Assembly: GCA_013416795.1 (NCBI GenBank)
Contig: RQSC01000018.1
Coordinates: forward strand, 161,857 to 225,856
From: Prasinococcaceae sp. CCMP 1430
Taxonomy: Eukaryota > Prasinodermophyta > Palmophyllophyceae > Prasinococcales > Prasinococcaceae
DNA length: 64,000 bases
Reading direction: 5' to 3'
Shown here: piece by piece, positions 1-10,938 of the stretch
How the letters are laid out: every line of letters begins with the position of its first letter
Numbering within the stretch: position 1 is the first letter of the stretch
Made by a program: the position numbers and the translations under genes
The notes under the pieces: model-generated
What the model was told of the DNA's origin: nothing
Seen by the model: the letters and a program-made list of their open reading frames with translations, nothing else
Database searches by the model: none

Positions 1-20
1 NNNNNNNNNNNNNNNNNNNN
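1..20. other. Assembly gap (N run)
   Basis: Twenty undetermined bases open the window, so it starts at a scaffold gap. Further single undetermined bases lie at 32721 (inside the FHA-PP2C gene) and 58422 (upstream of the UBA-like gene). Both single Ns are embedded in GCC/GCG-rich repeats, where read errors are common. Confidence 0.99.
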
Positions 21-654
21 CGCGCGCGCGGCCACACGCGCCGCCGCCGCCCCCCCGCCCGGCCGCCGATCCACATCACACACCAACCAATTCCACACTG
101 ACGAGATTCCGTAAGTACCAAACAGGATATGTGCAGAATGTAGTCTATCGTGCGGAGAGTACCATCCGATGGCACGTACTCGCTATTTAGAGAGAGACGG
201 CACAGACACGGTCCGCACGGCTGCCACCGGCGGGGAGTGTGTGGCGAATCGGAATCGAATGCGGAACGCGGCGGTGCGCAGACTCTAGAATCGAATTGAT
301 GCCTGGTATCGCGAGCGTCGACCGGACGCGCGCGCGGGGCCGGCCCCGTTCGCGCGCGCGACGCGCGCGCGCGGCTTTTGATGGCGTTTCGGAGAGGCGG
401 GGGGCCGTACGGCCCGGCGGCGGGCGCAAGCGAGGGGGGGGGGAGGGGGGGCGCTGAGATGGTCCCATCACACGAGGTAGTACCACCATGGCGCAGCTCT
501 GCAGGCGACCATCGACGGCGGCGGGCTGGGCGCGTGCAGCTCGGCGGCGCGGCATCTCGTGGGACGCGCACGCCGCCCGAGGTGGTGGCCTGCTCGTGGC
601 GGACTCATCTTGCTATTTGCTAGTACTACGTCTGGTCTAACGTGCGTCCACGCC
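21..654. other. Gene-free stretch with short palindromes
   Basis: I see no supported gene here. Open frames in this stretch have no recognisable domain. It is the downstream side of the ADAT2 gene. It holds a near-palindrome at 159-175 (GTACCATC, one base, GATGGCAC) and a second at 458-469 (GATGG, two bases, CCATC), related to motifs seen in other gene-free stretches of the window, followed by a GC-rich simple-sequence block at 325-450. Confidence 0.6.
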
Positions 655-1412
655 TCACTCGTCGCCAGCGGGGGCGCCTGTGGCAGCCACGACTGCTGGC
701 GCCTTCGGTCGGTGCGGCCGCGGCGCGCGTGGATTGCCCATGACGTAGAAGTCGCGCAGAAGGTCAACCGCCTCCTCGGCGAAAAAACCGCCGTGCGCCT
801 CGTACGTGCCCGCACGCCAGCCTCCGGCGCTGGCGCCGGCGGGCGGCTCGCCAGCACACGGGCCCACGCCTGCAAGCGCGCGAGCGCGACAGAGAGGGTG
901 CGGAGCGGCACGTCCGTGCTGCAGTCGTCAGCTGGCGGCAAGCACTCTCGACGCTCGAAAAGGGGGGGCGGCGGCTGGCGCGCATGTCGCTCGCACGCAC
1001 CCTCCTCGTGCACGCGCAGGATCGATCCACACCCGCCAAACTTGTCGTTCGGGCACCCGTAGAAGACACGCTTGAGGCCTAGCGCAGAGAGTGCAGCGGC
1101 GCACATGATACACGGCTCGACGCTGACGAAGAGCTCGACGTCAGCGAGCAGCTGTGCGGCAGCCGGGCCGCCTGCGGCGGCCGCGGCGGCCCGTTCGGCA
1201 TCGGCGGCGAGCAGCGCATCGACTGCCTCCAGCTCCGCGTGGCGTGTCCCATCCTTGCTTGCGTTCGTGCGGTTTGCGCCCACGGCCAGCACACCATCCC
1301 CATCCCCGTCCCTAGCCCCGCCCTTCCCCCCATCCTCCAGCGCGAGCACGCAGCCGACAGGCGCTCGCCGCGCGTGAGCTGCTTGGTGGCGCCAAAGTCG
1401 ATCAGTCACCAT
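655..1412 (-). CDS. ADAT2: tRNA-specific adenosine-34 deaminase, catalytic subunit ADAT2/Tad2-like
   Basis: Likely the catalytic subunit of the A34-to-inosine tRNA wobble deaminase, which normally pairs with ADAT3. Two exons fit: 1001-1412 and 655-869, joined in phase 1 across a 131-nt intron with a GTGCGT donor and TTGCAG acceptor, giving 208 residues. The zinc-dependent deaminase signature is complete: HAE at residues 58-60 and PCIMC at 100-104, followed by the NDKFGGCGS segment typical of ADAT2. The C-terminal block [11 protein letters not shown]...NPRAPKP-like (NPRAPRPHR here) is also ADAT2-specific. The start is the first in-frame ATG; upstream codons in the open frame are non-ATG. It shares a roughly 400-bp divergent promoter with the next gene. 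Cytidine deaminases are less likely because of the C-terminal block. Confidence 0.88.
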
Positions 1413-1815
1413 CGCCGCCGCGCCCTCGCGCCCTCGCGTTGCCGCGCCCTCGCGTGGCCGCGCCGCTCGCACCGCGCGCCGGGCGAGATGTGGCGAGGGC
1501 TCGCTGGCGCTGGTACGACCGGATATTTGGAGGGCGGCGTTCTTCTCACTAGGTCATGTGCGAGAACGCTCACGCTGCTGAAGCCGACAGCGGGCACGCC
1601 ACTCGGCGCGCGGCGTTCCCGACACCCGACGTGCACCCTCTTTGCACACCGCCCCCTCGCAGGCCTTCCCGCCGCCGGCACGAGCACCCACATCACTGCA
1701 CGCTCCCGCCTTGCGACCGCTGCCGCCGCCTGCGCAGCAGCTTCGAGCAGGCGCCGTGCTTCCAGGGCGGGCGCACGGGGGGGGCGCCCGCTCTGGACGC
1801 GGTCGGGACGCAGAC
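1413..1815. promoter_or_regulatory. Divergent intergenic region between ADAT2 and the ESSS-like gene
   Basis: About 400 bp between two ATGs on opposite strands, therefore probably a shared promoter. No TATA box or named motif is evident; the stretch is GC-rich with short purine runs. Confidence 0.4.
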
Positions 1816-2582
1816 ATGCTGCGGCGCGCGGCGTCTAGGCTCGCAGCAGCCGCGCGCGGTGGCCAGGGCGCGCGGCGATACGCCAAGGATGGCGGTGCCG
1901 CGGGGAAACAGCAGCCCGCCGCTGGCGGCAACGCCAACGCCAACGCAGGCAACGCGGGCGAGGGCCCGCTCGCGCCCGGCAGCGCTGGCAACGACCAGGG
2001 GAACCCGCTGAGCGCATACATGTTCCCGTGGGAGCGCTCCGTGCTCGACCACGGCGGCGAGGCGGGCAAGATCGACTCATGGACCAAGGCGTATTGGGCA
2101 GTTTTCGCCACTGCGATGATCGGCTACGTGGCGTACGACCTCTCCACGGCGACAGCGCGCCCGAAGAAGGCCGAGAAGACGGCAGAAGAAGAGGTGAGCG
2201 GGGCGGTCATGCGCCGCGGCGCTCCGGGATGCGCACGCTGCGGTGGCCGAGCGTCGGCCGGTGACGTCGCGCATTTCTTGCCTCGCACATGCGCGAACGC
2301 GCATCGTGTATCGTGCATCCTGCTGACCTATCGCGTGCCGCGCAGGAGTGGGAGCGTAAAGAGATCACGCGCATCGAAGAAGAGCGCGTGCGGCAGGCGC
2401 TCGCCGGCGAGGCGAAGCTGGGCGCGGCAGATGAGGATGTCTTCGAGGGTATGGAGCCCGCGCACATCGAGCTCTGGATGGCGCACGAGCGCACCAAACG
2501 CGGGAAGGCTTCTCTCCACGACGTCGACCCTTACGAGGGGCTGAGCCCAGAGGAAATTCAGGCCCTGGTGGACGGCAAGTAG
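1816..2582 (+). CDS. Small mitochondrial inner-membrane protein, candidate complex I subunit ESSS/NDUFB11-like
   Basis: Two exons, 1816-2193 and 2346-2582, joined in phase 0 over a 152-nt intron (GTGAGC donor, CGCAG acceptor, a CTGAC branch-point-like site near the acceptor), giving 204 residues. The N-terminus MLRRAASRLAAAARG is a typical arginine-rich mitochondrial presequence. A single membrane span (YWAVFATAMIGYVAYDL) sits near residue 100, followed by a charged EWERKE...ERVRQ helix. That order, one span and then EW-R-E, resembles ESSS/NDUFB11 of respiratory complex I, but overall similarity is weak. The C-terminal 40 residues (ending LVDGK) have no match I recognise. The gene structure is well supported; the family assignment is tentative, and another single-span mitochondrial membrane protein is possible. 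Confidence 0.55.
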
Positions 2583-2847
2583 GCCTCGGGACGTGCTGTC
2601 GAGACCTGGCTGCAACGTGACCAGCGTGGTCGTCGCACGCTGCGGGTGCGCGTGCAGCGTCTACGAGCCAGTCTTTGCGTCAGTGCTGCGGGGCGCAGGC
2701 TGTTGTGTGCGCACATGCCGCGCGCGCCCCAGTACTTGCCGCGTGAGCGAGCTAGCCAGCACGCGCGTGTTACGAACGATTTTGAGCTCTTGAGCCGCGC
2801 GCGCCTGCTGAAAGGCGCTCGGCGCGCCGCTACCATCGGGCGCGCTA

Positions 2848-3722
2848 CTATTTCTTGTAGAACTCTCGCTCAAGGTCATCGAACGACTGCGGCACGTCCA
2901 GTGCGCCGCCGCTGGGGTTTCTCGCCTGCGCCTTGAGCTCGGCCGCGTTGGCCGCGCCGCCCTCGATAATGCGCTCGAGCGACGCTGCGCGCGCTGCCAG
3001 TGAGTCGACCGCAGCGCTTGCACGTTCGACCCTCCTGATGGCCTCCTCCAACGCCTTCTCGTCGTCGTCGAGATCCTGCTGCCGACGCTTGCGTTCCACA
3101 AGCAGGCGCCGCGCCTGGTCCTCATCCCCATCCCCCTACGCGCGTGCGCGGGCGCACGCCGAGCAAGGTGTCAGCAGGGGCGAGCGACGCACGAAGCAGG
3201 GCGCGCGGAGTGGGACCGGGCGCTATGCTACGGGACCGCGCGCTACACATGCACGCGCAGCATGCTGTGAGTGCCAGGTTGCGAGCGGAAGCAGGGCGTT
3301 GCTTGCGCGCTTGGATGCCCGCGCGATTGAGAGCGCTCCCGCACCATTGCCGCTTCAGCCTCAGCATAAAGATCTTGGGTGAGCTGCCTGCCGCGGTCCA
3401 CGCGCTCGCGCTCGCGATCCTCAGCCTCGCGCAGCACGTTCAGGCTTCCTTCGGCCTCGCTCAGGTCCTCGGCGAGCTCCTGGAACTCCTGCAAGAGTTC
3501 GGGCGTGAGCCCCACTTTCGCGAGCTCGTCGCGCTGCTCCCTCTCTAGCTGTGCGCCGGCGCCGAGCGAGGAGCCGATCTGCGCGCCCCAAATCGCACCG
3601 AAGGGCCCCGCGATCAGGCCGCCGAGCACGGCACCCGACACGGCGCCGCCGACAGGGCTCTTGGCTGCGTCGCCCAGCCCGCCGCCGTCGCCACCGCGCC
3701 CACCGCGCGCTTGCGGCTGCAC
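2848..3722 (-). CDS. Glycine-zipper and coiled-coil protein, function unknown
   Basis: Two exons are visible, about 3722-3345 and 3114-2848, joined in phase 0 over a 230-nt intron (GTGCGG donor, ACCAG acceptor). The product has a glycine-zipper segment (GGAVSGAVLGGLIAGPFGAIWGA) likely to pack in or on a membrane, then about 150 residues of heptad-rich coiled coil, and ends EREFYKK. The 5' end is unresolved. The open frame reaches 3722 with only GTG, while an ATG near 3829 opens a different frame with an alanine/arginine-rich, transit-peptide-like N-terminus. An unrecognised splice or a sequence error may join the two. I do not recognise the family. Confidence 0.6.
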
Positions 3723-4294
3723 GCGCCGCTCCGCGCGCTCCGCGCGCGCGCCCTCGTCGTCGCTGCGGTCGACAGCACCGCGCGGACGTCGCCCGCGGCG
3801 CGGCCGCCGCCGCCGCTGTCGCAGCCATAACTGTGCGCGCGCGCAATGCCACTTCCCCCCACCACCACCTCTCGCGCGCGCGCACGCGACCAGCCACCAC
3901 CGCCCCCCCTCCCCCGCGCACGCTGTGACACCTGCAGCTCAGCCCAAGCAGCACGCTCTCGGCCACACACCACCGCGTGCACCATTGCCGCTTCATTGAA
4001 AGCAACCAGTCATCGACCCCTCGCTCCGAGTTTAGGTTGCGTGTCGGGGCTCCCTGACCTCGGTTCGCGTCGGTGTTGAGGGTTTGGTTTGTGGCTCCGA
4101 AACGAAGGGTGTTGTGGCCTGGGAAGTGGGAAAGTGTCCGGCGGAGGTGCTATTTTTTGCACGCGCGTCCGATGGTGCTCGCCTCCTTGCCATGTTCGAA
4201 TGTCTAGCGCGTTGGCACGGGCGTGTGTTCGCCACACTGCACGAAAGGGGCGGCGCCGCCAGCGCCTGGTGGCCGTGCGGCCCGGGGCCCCGCC
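3723..4294. promoter_or_regulatory. Divergent intergenic region
   Basis: About 570 bp between the glycine-zipper gene (-) and the HTTM-like gene (+). It probably contains the unresolved first exon of the minus-strand gene. I see a GCG/GCC-rich part up to 3900 and a more AT-balanced part around 4000-4200, but no named promoter element. Confidence 0.35.
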
Positions 4295-7200
4295 ATGCCG
4301 CAGGATGGGACCCTGCGGCACGCAGCAAGCACGCGCTCGCCTGGTGCACCGCAGCGGCCGCTGCCCGAAGGACCCAACGGGCGCGCTCGCAGGCTGCCGG
4401 TGCGACGCCTGGGCCGGGCGCTGCGCGCCGTTGCGGTCGCCATGGCGGACCACGTCGTCCTCTGGTGGCTGCTTGCGGCGTCGCCTGAGTGGCACGAGGA
4501 CGTGGGCGCCGACGCGAGGTGCCGGTCAGCAGCAGGAGCGCTCGTCACTGCGCACGCGGCGGCCGCCGCGGCCAGGGCCACCTTCACGGCTGACGATTTG
4601 GGCGCGCGCCACAACGCGTGGCCAGTGGCTGTTGCTACGGCCTCCAGCGTCCACGCGTTCTTTGCAACGGTGTTGGCGTGGCCTACTGGGCTGGGGTTGG
4701 CGCTCGCAGGCGTGGGGGCGACGGCGCTGCTCGCGGGCACGCGATGCTGCCTCGAGCGCTTCCTCGAGTCCCTCGTCAAGCGCGTCAATCGGCGCGCCCG
4801 TACGGACTCGCCCTTAGGCCTGTCACTCGCAAGGCCGCGCTTACTGCGGGTGCTGGCCATTGTGCTGGCGTCCGCCACGGCGTCCGCGATGCTCGCATTA
4901 TCCGCGATGCTGTTCGCCCCCGTCCCAAGCGAGGGCGAGCCAGCGCTGCCGTTGTTGTTCCTGCCGCTCATGCTGCTTGTAGGCGCTCTGTGCCTGGCCG
5001 TGCGCCCCATCTCGTGGCTACTCGTGGCCCTGTTCGACGCGCAGGCGCCGCCGCACCACCTTGCGATAGCACGCATTGTGATTTTCGGATGCTGGTGGTG
5101 GGATATGGTACGTGCGCCACGGCGCCCTTCGGCCCTCGCCGCCCCCGTACCGGCAACTAGCACGGCGCGCGAGAGAGCGATCTTGTTCTGCAAGGCCCTA
5201 AGGGCGCGCATAGTGAAAGCGCGTGGTGCGACGGGCGCGCGACGATACACTGACGCTGTCGTGGTGCTCTCTGCTGGGGCGTGCAATACCGTGCATCTGA
5301 TTGACTCGACGCGCGCTGACCGACTCGCGCTGAATGCGGGGGGGCGTAACAATCGTGACAGGCCGTCAGCCCGATGGAGCTCGCGATGGCCCTTCATCAT
5401 CCTTGTCACAGCTCTGCGTGCGATGCCGTTGTCCATTTGGACCCCTGGCCGCACATGTGGAGCACCCAGGGACTGCCGCGCGAGCTGCTCGACTTCGCAG
5501 GCGGTGCCACGATTGGAGGCAACCTGAGCTGGGTCTCTTCCACGAACTTCATTCTGGCGCCTCGCCTAGACTCGGGCGAGCCCTCGACGGGCGCAATAGG
5601 GGCCGCTGCCACGAGGCTGGCGATTGTTAGTGCCATGGCGTCGGCCGGCGCGCTCTGCTGGTTGAGCCTCCCGCTCGCGGCGGTGCTGGCATTGCATTTC
5701 ATTACACTGATCAATGCCGCCAGCCTCCATCTCTCTCACGGACCAAACGCTCCCTTGGTGGCTTCGTTTGTGCTCGCGCTCGCTGGCGCGCGTGCCGGGG
5801 ATGCGTGGAGCATTGACGCGCTGGTTAGACGTCACTGGCCATCGCGGGCCTCGTGGCGCCGGGAGCGCATCTTCAGCGCCGGAATTCCCTACAAGGCCGC
5901 CGCTGGGAGAGACCACGGGCTCGGAGGCGATCCTTCGACGAGGCCTTCGTCGGAGCCTGCATGGTACCGGCCGTTCATTTGGCGCGCAGCACCAGCGCTT
6001 GCGTTGCTCGCCGTCGGCTTTCAGTACACCAACGGCGGGTACCCCAAGCTCGGCTCGTCGCCGCTGCTTCCGCACGGCGGCTGGACTACCGACAGAAACC
6101 TCGTGCACTCCGGGTTAGTCATTTGGTACCGCGAGACCATTCTGCATCTAGATACGGGCTACCCACTGAATTATTTGACCCCGCGCTTGCCCGTCCTTCA
6201 CGACATGCTGCAAGAGTACACCACGTTGGCAGCGGCGCCGTCGCTGCTCGCCGAGCACTTTGCGCCTGTACTCTTCGTTGGGCCAGGCAAGCTGCGCGTC
6301 TTTACGGGCATGTTCTTTGCATGCTTCCACTCTTCCATCGAAATGCTGATGTATATCAGGCACTTTCGAACAACCATGTGCATCGTGCTGGCGCTGGGAC
6401 TGCCTGCCTGGTGGCTTCGAACGCCGGCGAGCGACCGAGGGTACGCCCGCACCGGCAACGCGATCGACGAGGAGAGCGGACAGGAGGGGCGTGGCAATAA
6501 CTCTACTGGGGTCGAAGACGAACACTTGGTGAGGAACTGCAACTGCTGTGGTCGCCGTCGTGCAATCACTGCGTGGCTACACGCGACACTCTTGGTCGTC
6601 GGGGCGGCCGTGCTATGCGCCAGCAGCGCCCGCACGGCGGTGTGCTCGTCACGTCGGCGCCTGCGGGAGTTACCAATATGTAGGGGCCCGCTAAACGCTG
6701 GCGCCGTCATGTTTTCGGCGGGGCCCAAGTTCGCGCGTTCGTGGTATCCTGGCGAGAAGCCTCTCACCGTTGGTCGCAAAAGTGTTAGCGCCTTTCTGAA
6801 AGAGGCACCCGCTACCGCTGTCGTGGTGCTCGTTTCGCCCTCTGAGGAGAATGCGGACACGGCGTCGTTTAGCCACAGCGCGTCGGTGGTGGAGATCGAC
6901 GCGCTCGCAGCCGCGGGCGCGCCGCCGGCTGGGCGCGTGCGCTCGACGCCTCTGCGCTGCTCCGCCGCGGCGCCGTTGCGGCCATTGTCAGACCTCGCAG
7001 GACCCGGTAGTTGCTCTGATGAGCCACTCGTTGCTGCTGCGCTCAGCCAGTGGTGTGCCTCGTCGGTGTGCTTCCGTGCCATGGTGCCTGATGCGGAGGC
7101 CGAGCAGAGGCTGTGTGCCGAACTTTTGGAGCTCGCGCCCGCAGCAGCGTCCGCGTCCTTGTCTCGAACCGGCGGTGCAAATGTCAGCGTGACTGCTGCA

Positions 7201-7719
7201 CAGGTTGCTTCCGTTCGAGTGGTGGCGTCCCGCGTCTCCAGATTCTACAGGCCGCAGATGGGACTTGAGCGCCTTGAGAGGAGCCTCCCACGCATTGGAA
7301 TGGACAATGCGACATCCCTCCTCGCCCGCACCTTCGATTCCGCATCGTTGCTGGACCGGCACCCGCTCTTCAAATCACATCACCCAAAGGCCCTGCGCTT
7401 GGCGGAGCAGGCCGTAAAGAACAGGGACAGGCACCCGGTCTTGCTGGAATGCTTCCGAGGCGACGGTGTGCCCCCCACGCACTACGAGGCAATGCCGGTG
7501 AGAGATCTCCGAGCACTCGCAACGAAAACAAAAAAATCCAAAACCAAACCACGCTATTTGTCGAAGGTGCGTCAGTGCATCGGACTCGGCTGCGTGCACC
7601 CTGCCGATCGTCTCCTCGTTGAACACAAGCGTGCTGTCGTCGAGAGCACGTGGCGGCATGGCGTCGGGGGCGCGCACGGGAGTGATTGGCTCGGCAGGAG
7701 TGGCCCTGATAGCGCGTAG
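4295..7719 (+). CDS. Large multi-pass membrane protein, HTTM (gamma-carboxylase-like) candidate
   Basis: Two exons, 4295-5107 and 5362-7719, join in phase 0 over a 254-nt intron (GTACGT donor, GTGACAG acceptor), giving about 1,056 residues; a second ATG at 4442 would remove 49. Many hydrophobic spans are visible in the first exon and in the first third of the second. The segment around the splice (ARIVIFGCWWWDM) and later HFAPVLFVGPGKLRVFTG with repeated histidines resemble HTTM membrane domains, the family that includes vitamin K-dependent gamma-carboxylase. The last 350 residues look soluble and are unrecognised. Its stop is only 27 bp from the stop of the convergent channel gene, so 3' UTRs must overlap. 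The family call is tentative; the exon model is good. Confidence 0.55.
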
Positions 7720-7746
7720 CTCGCTGCTTGGACGTACTTTTGAGTA

Positions 7747-9688
7747 TTATTGTTCAGAAGAGGCAGCGGCCGCCGGGTCCTCGCACGCCCGCGCGCGCAT
7801 GGTAACGGCGGGCGGCGGTGAGCGGTGCGGCCGAGGCGGCAAGGTGGACGGCCAGGAGTTTAAGCGCTGGCGGCGGCGTTTGCGCTCTCCGCGGCGGCAG
7901 AGGATGGCCTCTGAATTAAGGACCGTCCCCTCCTCTGTGGCCGTCTCCACCTTCCCGTGCCACGCCGAGCGGAGCTCGAGAGGGTGGTTTTGCGACGCGT
8001 CCGCTTCTAGCGCACGCGCGAAGGGGGAGGCGAGCGGCGACTCAGCTGTGCCGAAAGATGGCCGGCCAAGCACAACGTCGTCAACTGTCGACGGCCGCTT
8101 GGCGTGTGTCGGCTGTGCACTGGCGGCGAGGGCGTACACGTCGGTCGAAACGCCCGCGAGCGCTGATGCGACGAAGTCCAACTTGGCCTCAAGGCTCGAG
8201 AGTGAACCGCGACGCTTGTTGTTTGGTATGGCCGCCGCCGCCTTCTCGGCAGACACTGGCTTGCTGCCGCCCCCCTCGCCTGGCGCGCCGAGTGGCGGCG
8301 TGAGGATCTCTGCATGCGAAGTGGCGGAGATCCGCGCAGCGGTGACCGCGTTGGCGGTGCCCTGCCACGAGCAGTAACAACAATTCCCCGAGAAAGCACG
8401 AGAGCGTTGAGGAACGGCGTTGGTGGGACGCCGGGAGCGTCAGCGAGTGTCGGGGGGGGGGGGGCGGGGGGGCATGGGCGAGTCCAGCAGAGTGCGAGCG
8501 ACGCCCACGCGGCGCAGAAGCGAGGGTGGCCCGCACCTGTACAGATCTCTCCAAAAAGGAACTCGAAATGGACGCGATGAGCATGATATACAAGCTTGCA
8601 CCAACAATCATAGAGCCGATCGTGATCCCCAGCTCGACGCTGGTCGCCGGTGAGTAACACGGAGGTCCGTAGCCGATGCAGAGCATGTGACTTGTGGCTA
8701 TGAAGAGGGCGTATGTGTACTGGTGGATCTTGGAAGCATCCTCCAGGCCCTCGCAGCTCACCCATCCAGTCTCGGGAAAGTCTTGCAAAGCCTGCAGGAA
8801 AAAGAGCACGCACGCGTCCAGGTGTGGAAAGAGAATGATGCCAGAGGCGATCTTGATGGCGTGCAGCACCTGCGTGGCGCGCTCGCTGCCCGTGTACAGG
8901 ATCCAGCGCCGCGCGTAGCGGAAGAGGCGCGGCAAGCGTAAGAGGCGCAGGAGGCGTGGCAGACGGAGAGTCATTCGCGTACGCGTGTCGCCACCCACAT
9001 CAAGAAGCAGCGGCAGGTCGGCGGGCACGCTCGAAACAAGGTCCACCACGAACATCTGTCGCAGGTAGCGCCGCCGTGCTACGCGCAGCCGTCGCTCGGG
9101 AGGGCCGCCGCCGTCCGGTATGAAGCCGGTGTTCATGTTGAGCCAGATGTCCACGAGGAACATAACGTCTATCAGGCAGTCAAGTATCGATAGCGGTCCG
9201 AACGTGTCGTCACCAAAGCCGAGCCGGAAGGGGAGCACCACTGCATTGTATAGCACGCAGCACACTATGAAGAGATCCCAGCGGCAGCGCGGCGCGGACA
9301 CCGGATCGAGCGCAATGCGCTCACCCGGCGGCACGATGGGCTCCAGGGGCGCATCGTGGGCGTCTGCCGCATCCTCGCTCTGTAGTGGCGCCAACACTGA
9401 CTCGTGCGCCGAGGAAGAGACGGACGCCTGGAAGCTGCCTCGATGCCCCATGAGCTTGGCTAGGATGCTGCGCTGGCCGGCATTTTTCTTGGAGGGAGAC
9501 GAGGGGACCACGGAGGGCGCATCGGATGCCGCATCTGGGATGGAGAAGATCTGTGGCGCGGCGAAGGCGCTTGCGGCGCTCCGCGGCGAGCTCGCAAGCG
9601 GTGTGCCAGGACCGCCCAAACTGCCGCGGCGGCGGCAGCCGTGCGTGAGGGCCAGAGGCAGGCTCAACCGCCGGCCGGCGCGCGACAT
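7747..9688 (-). CDS. HCN/CNG-class voltage-gated cation channel lacking a cyclic-nucleotide-binding domain
   Basis: Two exons, 8537-9688 and 7747-8361, join in phase 0 over a 175-nt intron (GTGCGG donor, GTGGCAG acceptor) to give 588 residues. After a disordered serine-rich N-terminus come six spans: S4 is an arginine ladder (LPRLLRLLRLPRLFRY), and the pore reads SHMLCIGYG near residues 335-341, almost identical in style to animal HCN channels, preceded by LQDFPETGWVS. The selectivity filter GYG predicts K+ permeability, possibly mixed with Na+. After S6 (IGSMIVGASLYIMLI) the C-terminal 200 residues are polar and low in complexity; no C-linker or cyclic-nucleotide-binding fold is visible. The start is the first in-frame ATG. 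It likely acts in the plasma or flagellar membrane. Confidence 0.85.
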
Positions 9689-10208
9689 CCCGCGTGCGCC
9701 CACGCTCGCGCCCGTCGATGCTTCGAGCTGCTCCTGCGCACCCGCACCCTCCGCGTCCCTTGCGCCCACCCCCCCTCACCGCCGCCGCCCCCCTTCCACC
9801 GGCGCGCGCGCCTTGGCGGCGGCGCGACCGCCTTGTGGCGCAGTGGGCGCGTCCGCGCGCCCCCCCCACCCGTACCCCTGACTGGGCGCGCCGTGCCCCT
9901 TCGTAACCCCGCGGCTTTTCGTCCGAGCCGGCGGCGGCGGGGGAAACAGCGGCAGCCGCGCAGTTACGGTCAAGGCTTAGGGTAGACCAAGGCACATGCC
10001 CACTACTGTACCATCTGATTGCACATCATATTCAATATAGGGTCTGAAACCTTCCAGAGGCGCGTGCGTTTTGACGTGCGTTTCAAACGCTCGCGATCGT
10101 GGCGGTGCGGCGGCGGCGTGTCGACCCTCGCATTCGCGGGGGGGTGCGCCCCACACCGCGCTCGCGCGTCGCGCTGCCTCACCTCACCGGCACGGGCGAC
10201 GGGGCGGG
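9689..10208. promoter_or_regulatory. Divergent intergenic region
   Basis: About 520 bp between the channel gene (-) and SEM1 (+). A GTACCATC half-site of the window's recurrent palindrome lies at 10008-10015, in a local AT-richer patch (9990-10040) that could be a promoter. No other element is recognised. Confidence 0.4.
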
Positions 10209-10717
10209 ATGGCGGGCACGGAGGGTGCGGCGCAGGAGCAGCCCGCGGCCAAGGTGGCGCTGGACAGCGTTGAGGATGACGACGAGTTCGAGGAGTTCGA
10301 GTGCGAGGGTGCGTGCCCGCGGCGCTGACGCGCGCTGGTAGGCTCGGACGCGAGCGCGCGCGCGGTGTAGATCTAAGGAGCGAGCGCGGGGCGGCGCGGC
10401 GCGGGGCGCGCACGGGGGGCGCACGGGGGGTGGGCCCCGGGGTGCTGCAGCGAGCGCGTTGTGACTCGCGATCGGCACAAGCTCGTAACCACGCCGCGCT
10501 CCGTAGATGCGCGTCAAGGCGTGTGCTGACGTCTACCCGTGCTCGTGTTGGTACGTCGTGTGGCTGCCTCCTGTGCGGCTTCGCATGCACAGACTGGGGC
10601 AAGGCTGATGAGGCCAAGGGGGAAACGAAGATGTGGGAAGACGATTGGGACGACGCGGGCACCAAGGACGACTTCTCACAGCAGCTGCGTGCCGCTTTGA
10701 AGGCTGGCACTAAGTGA
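10209..10717 (+). CDS. SEM1: 26S proteasome lid / TREX-2 subunit SEM1 (DSS1)
   Basis: A tiny acidic protein of 74 residues from two exons, 10209-10308 and 10593-10717, joined in phase 1 over a 284-nt intron (GTGCGT donor, TGCACAG acceptor). The two hallmark acidic/tryptophan blocks are intact: DDDEFEEFE...DWG, which spans the splice junction, and MWEDDWDDAGTKDDFSQQL near the C-terminus, as in DSS1 of other eukaryotes. In known systems it stabilises the proteasome lid, binds ubiquitin, and joins BRCA2 and mRNA-export complexes. Because each exon is short, the gene is easy to miss without splicing. Identification is firm from the motif alone. Confidence 0.93.
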
Positions 10718-10938
10718 GAGCGCACTGTGCCGCCGCGCGGTTCGGCGCGCGCGCATGCGTACGCGCCTTGTGAAATAGGCAAGTTCGGAATAAGGGCCGC
10801 TCCAACCACAGCGCCGAGTGCGACTGGCGCGACACGCACCTGCGCGTCTGGTCGCCGGCGAGCCGACACAGCGAGCGCACGAGAATGCAAAGCGGGAATT
10901 TACCAAGTGCCAACCTAGCCATAGCCACGCAGCCATGC

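Noticed and set aside
3341-3995. A 17-nt exact repeat (GCACCATTGCCGCTTCA) at 3341 and 3979
   Set aside because: A single pair with no further flanking similarity; chance occurrence in 64 kb is not negligible.
4204-5454. A 400-residue open frame on the minus strand opposite the HTTM-like gene
   Set aside because: It is an arginine/alanine-rich shadow of GC-rich coding sequence without domains, and the plus strand has spliced hydrophobic spans.
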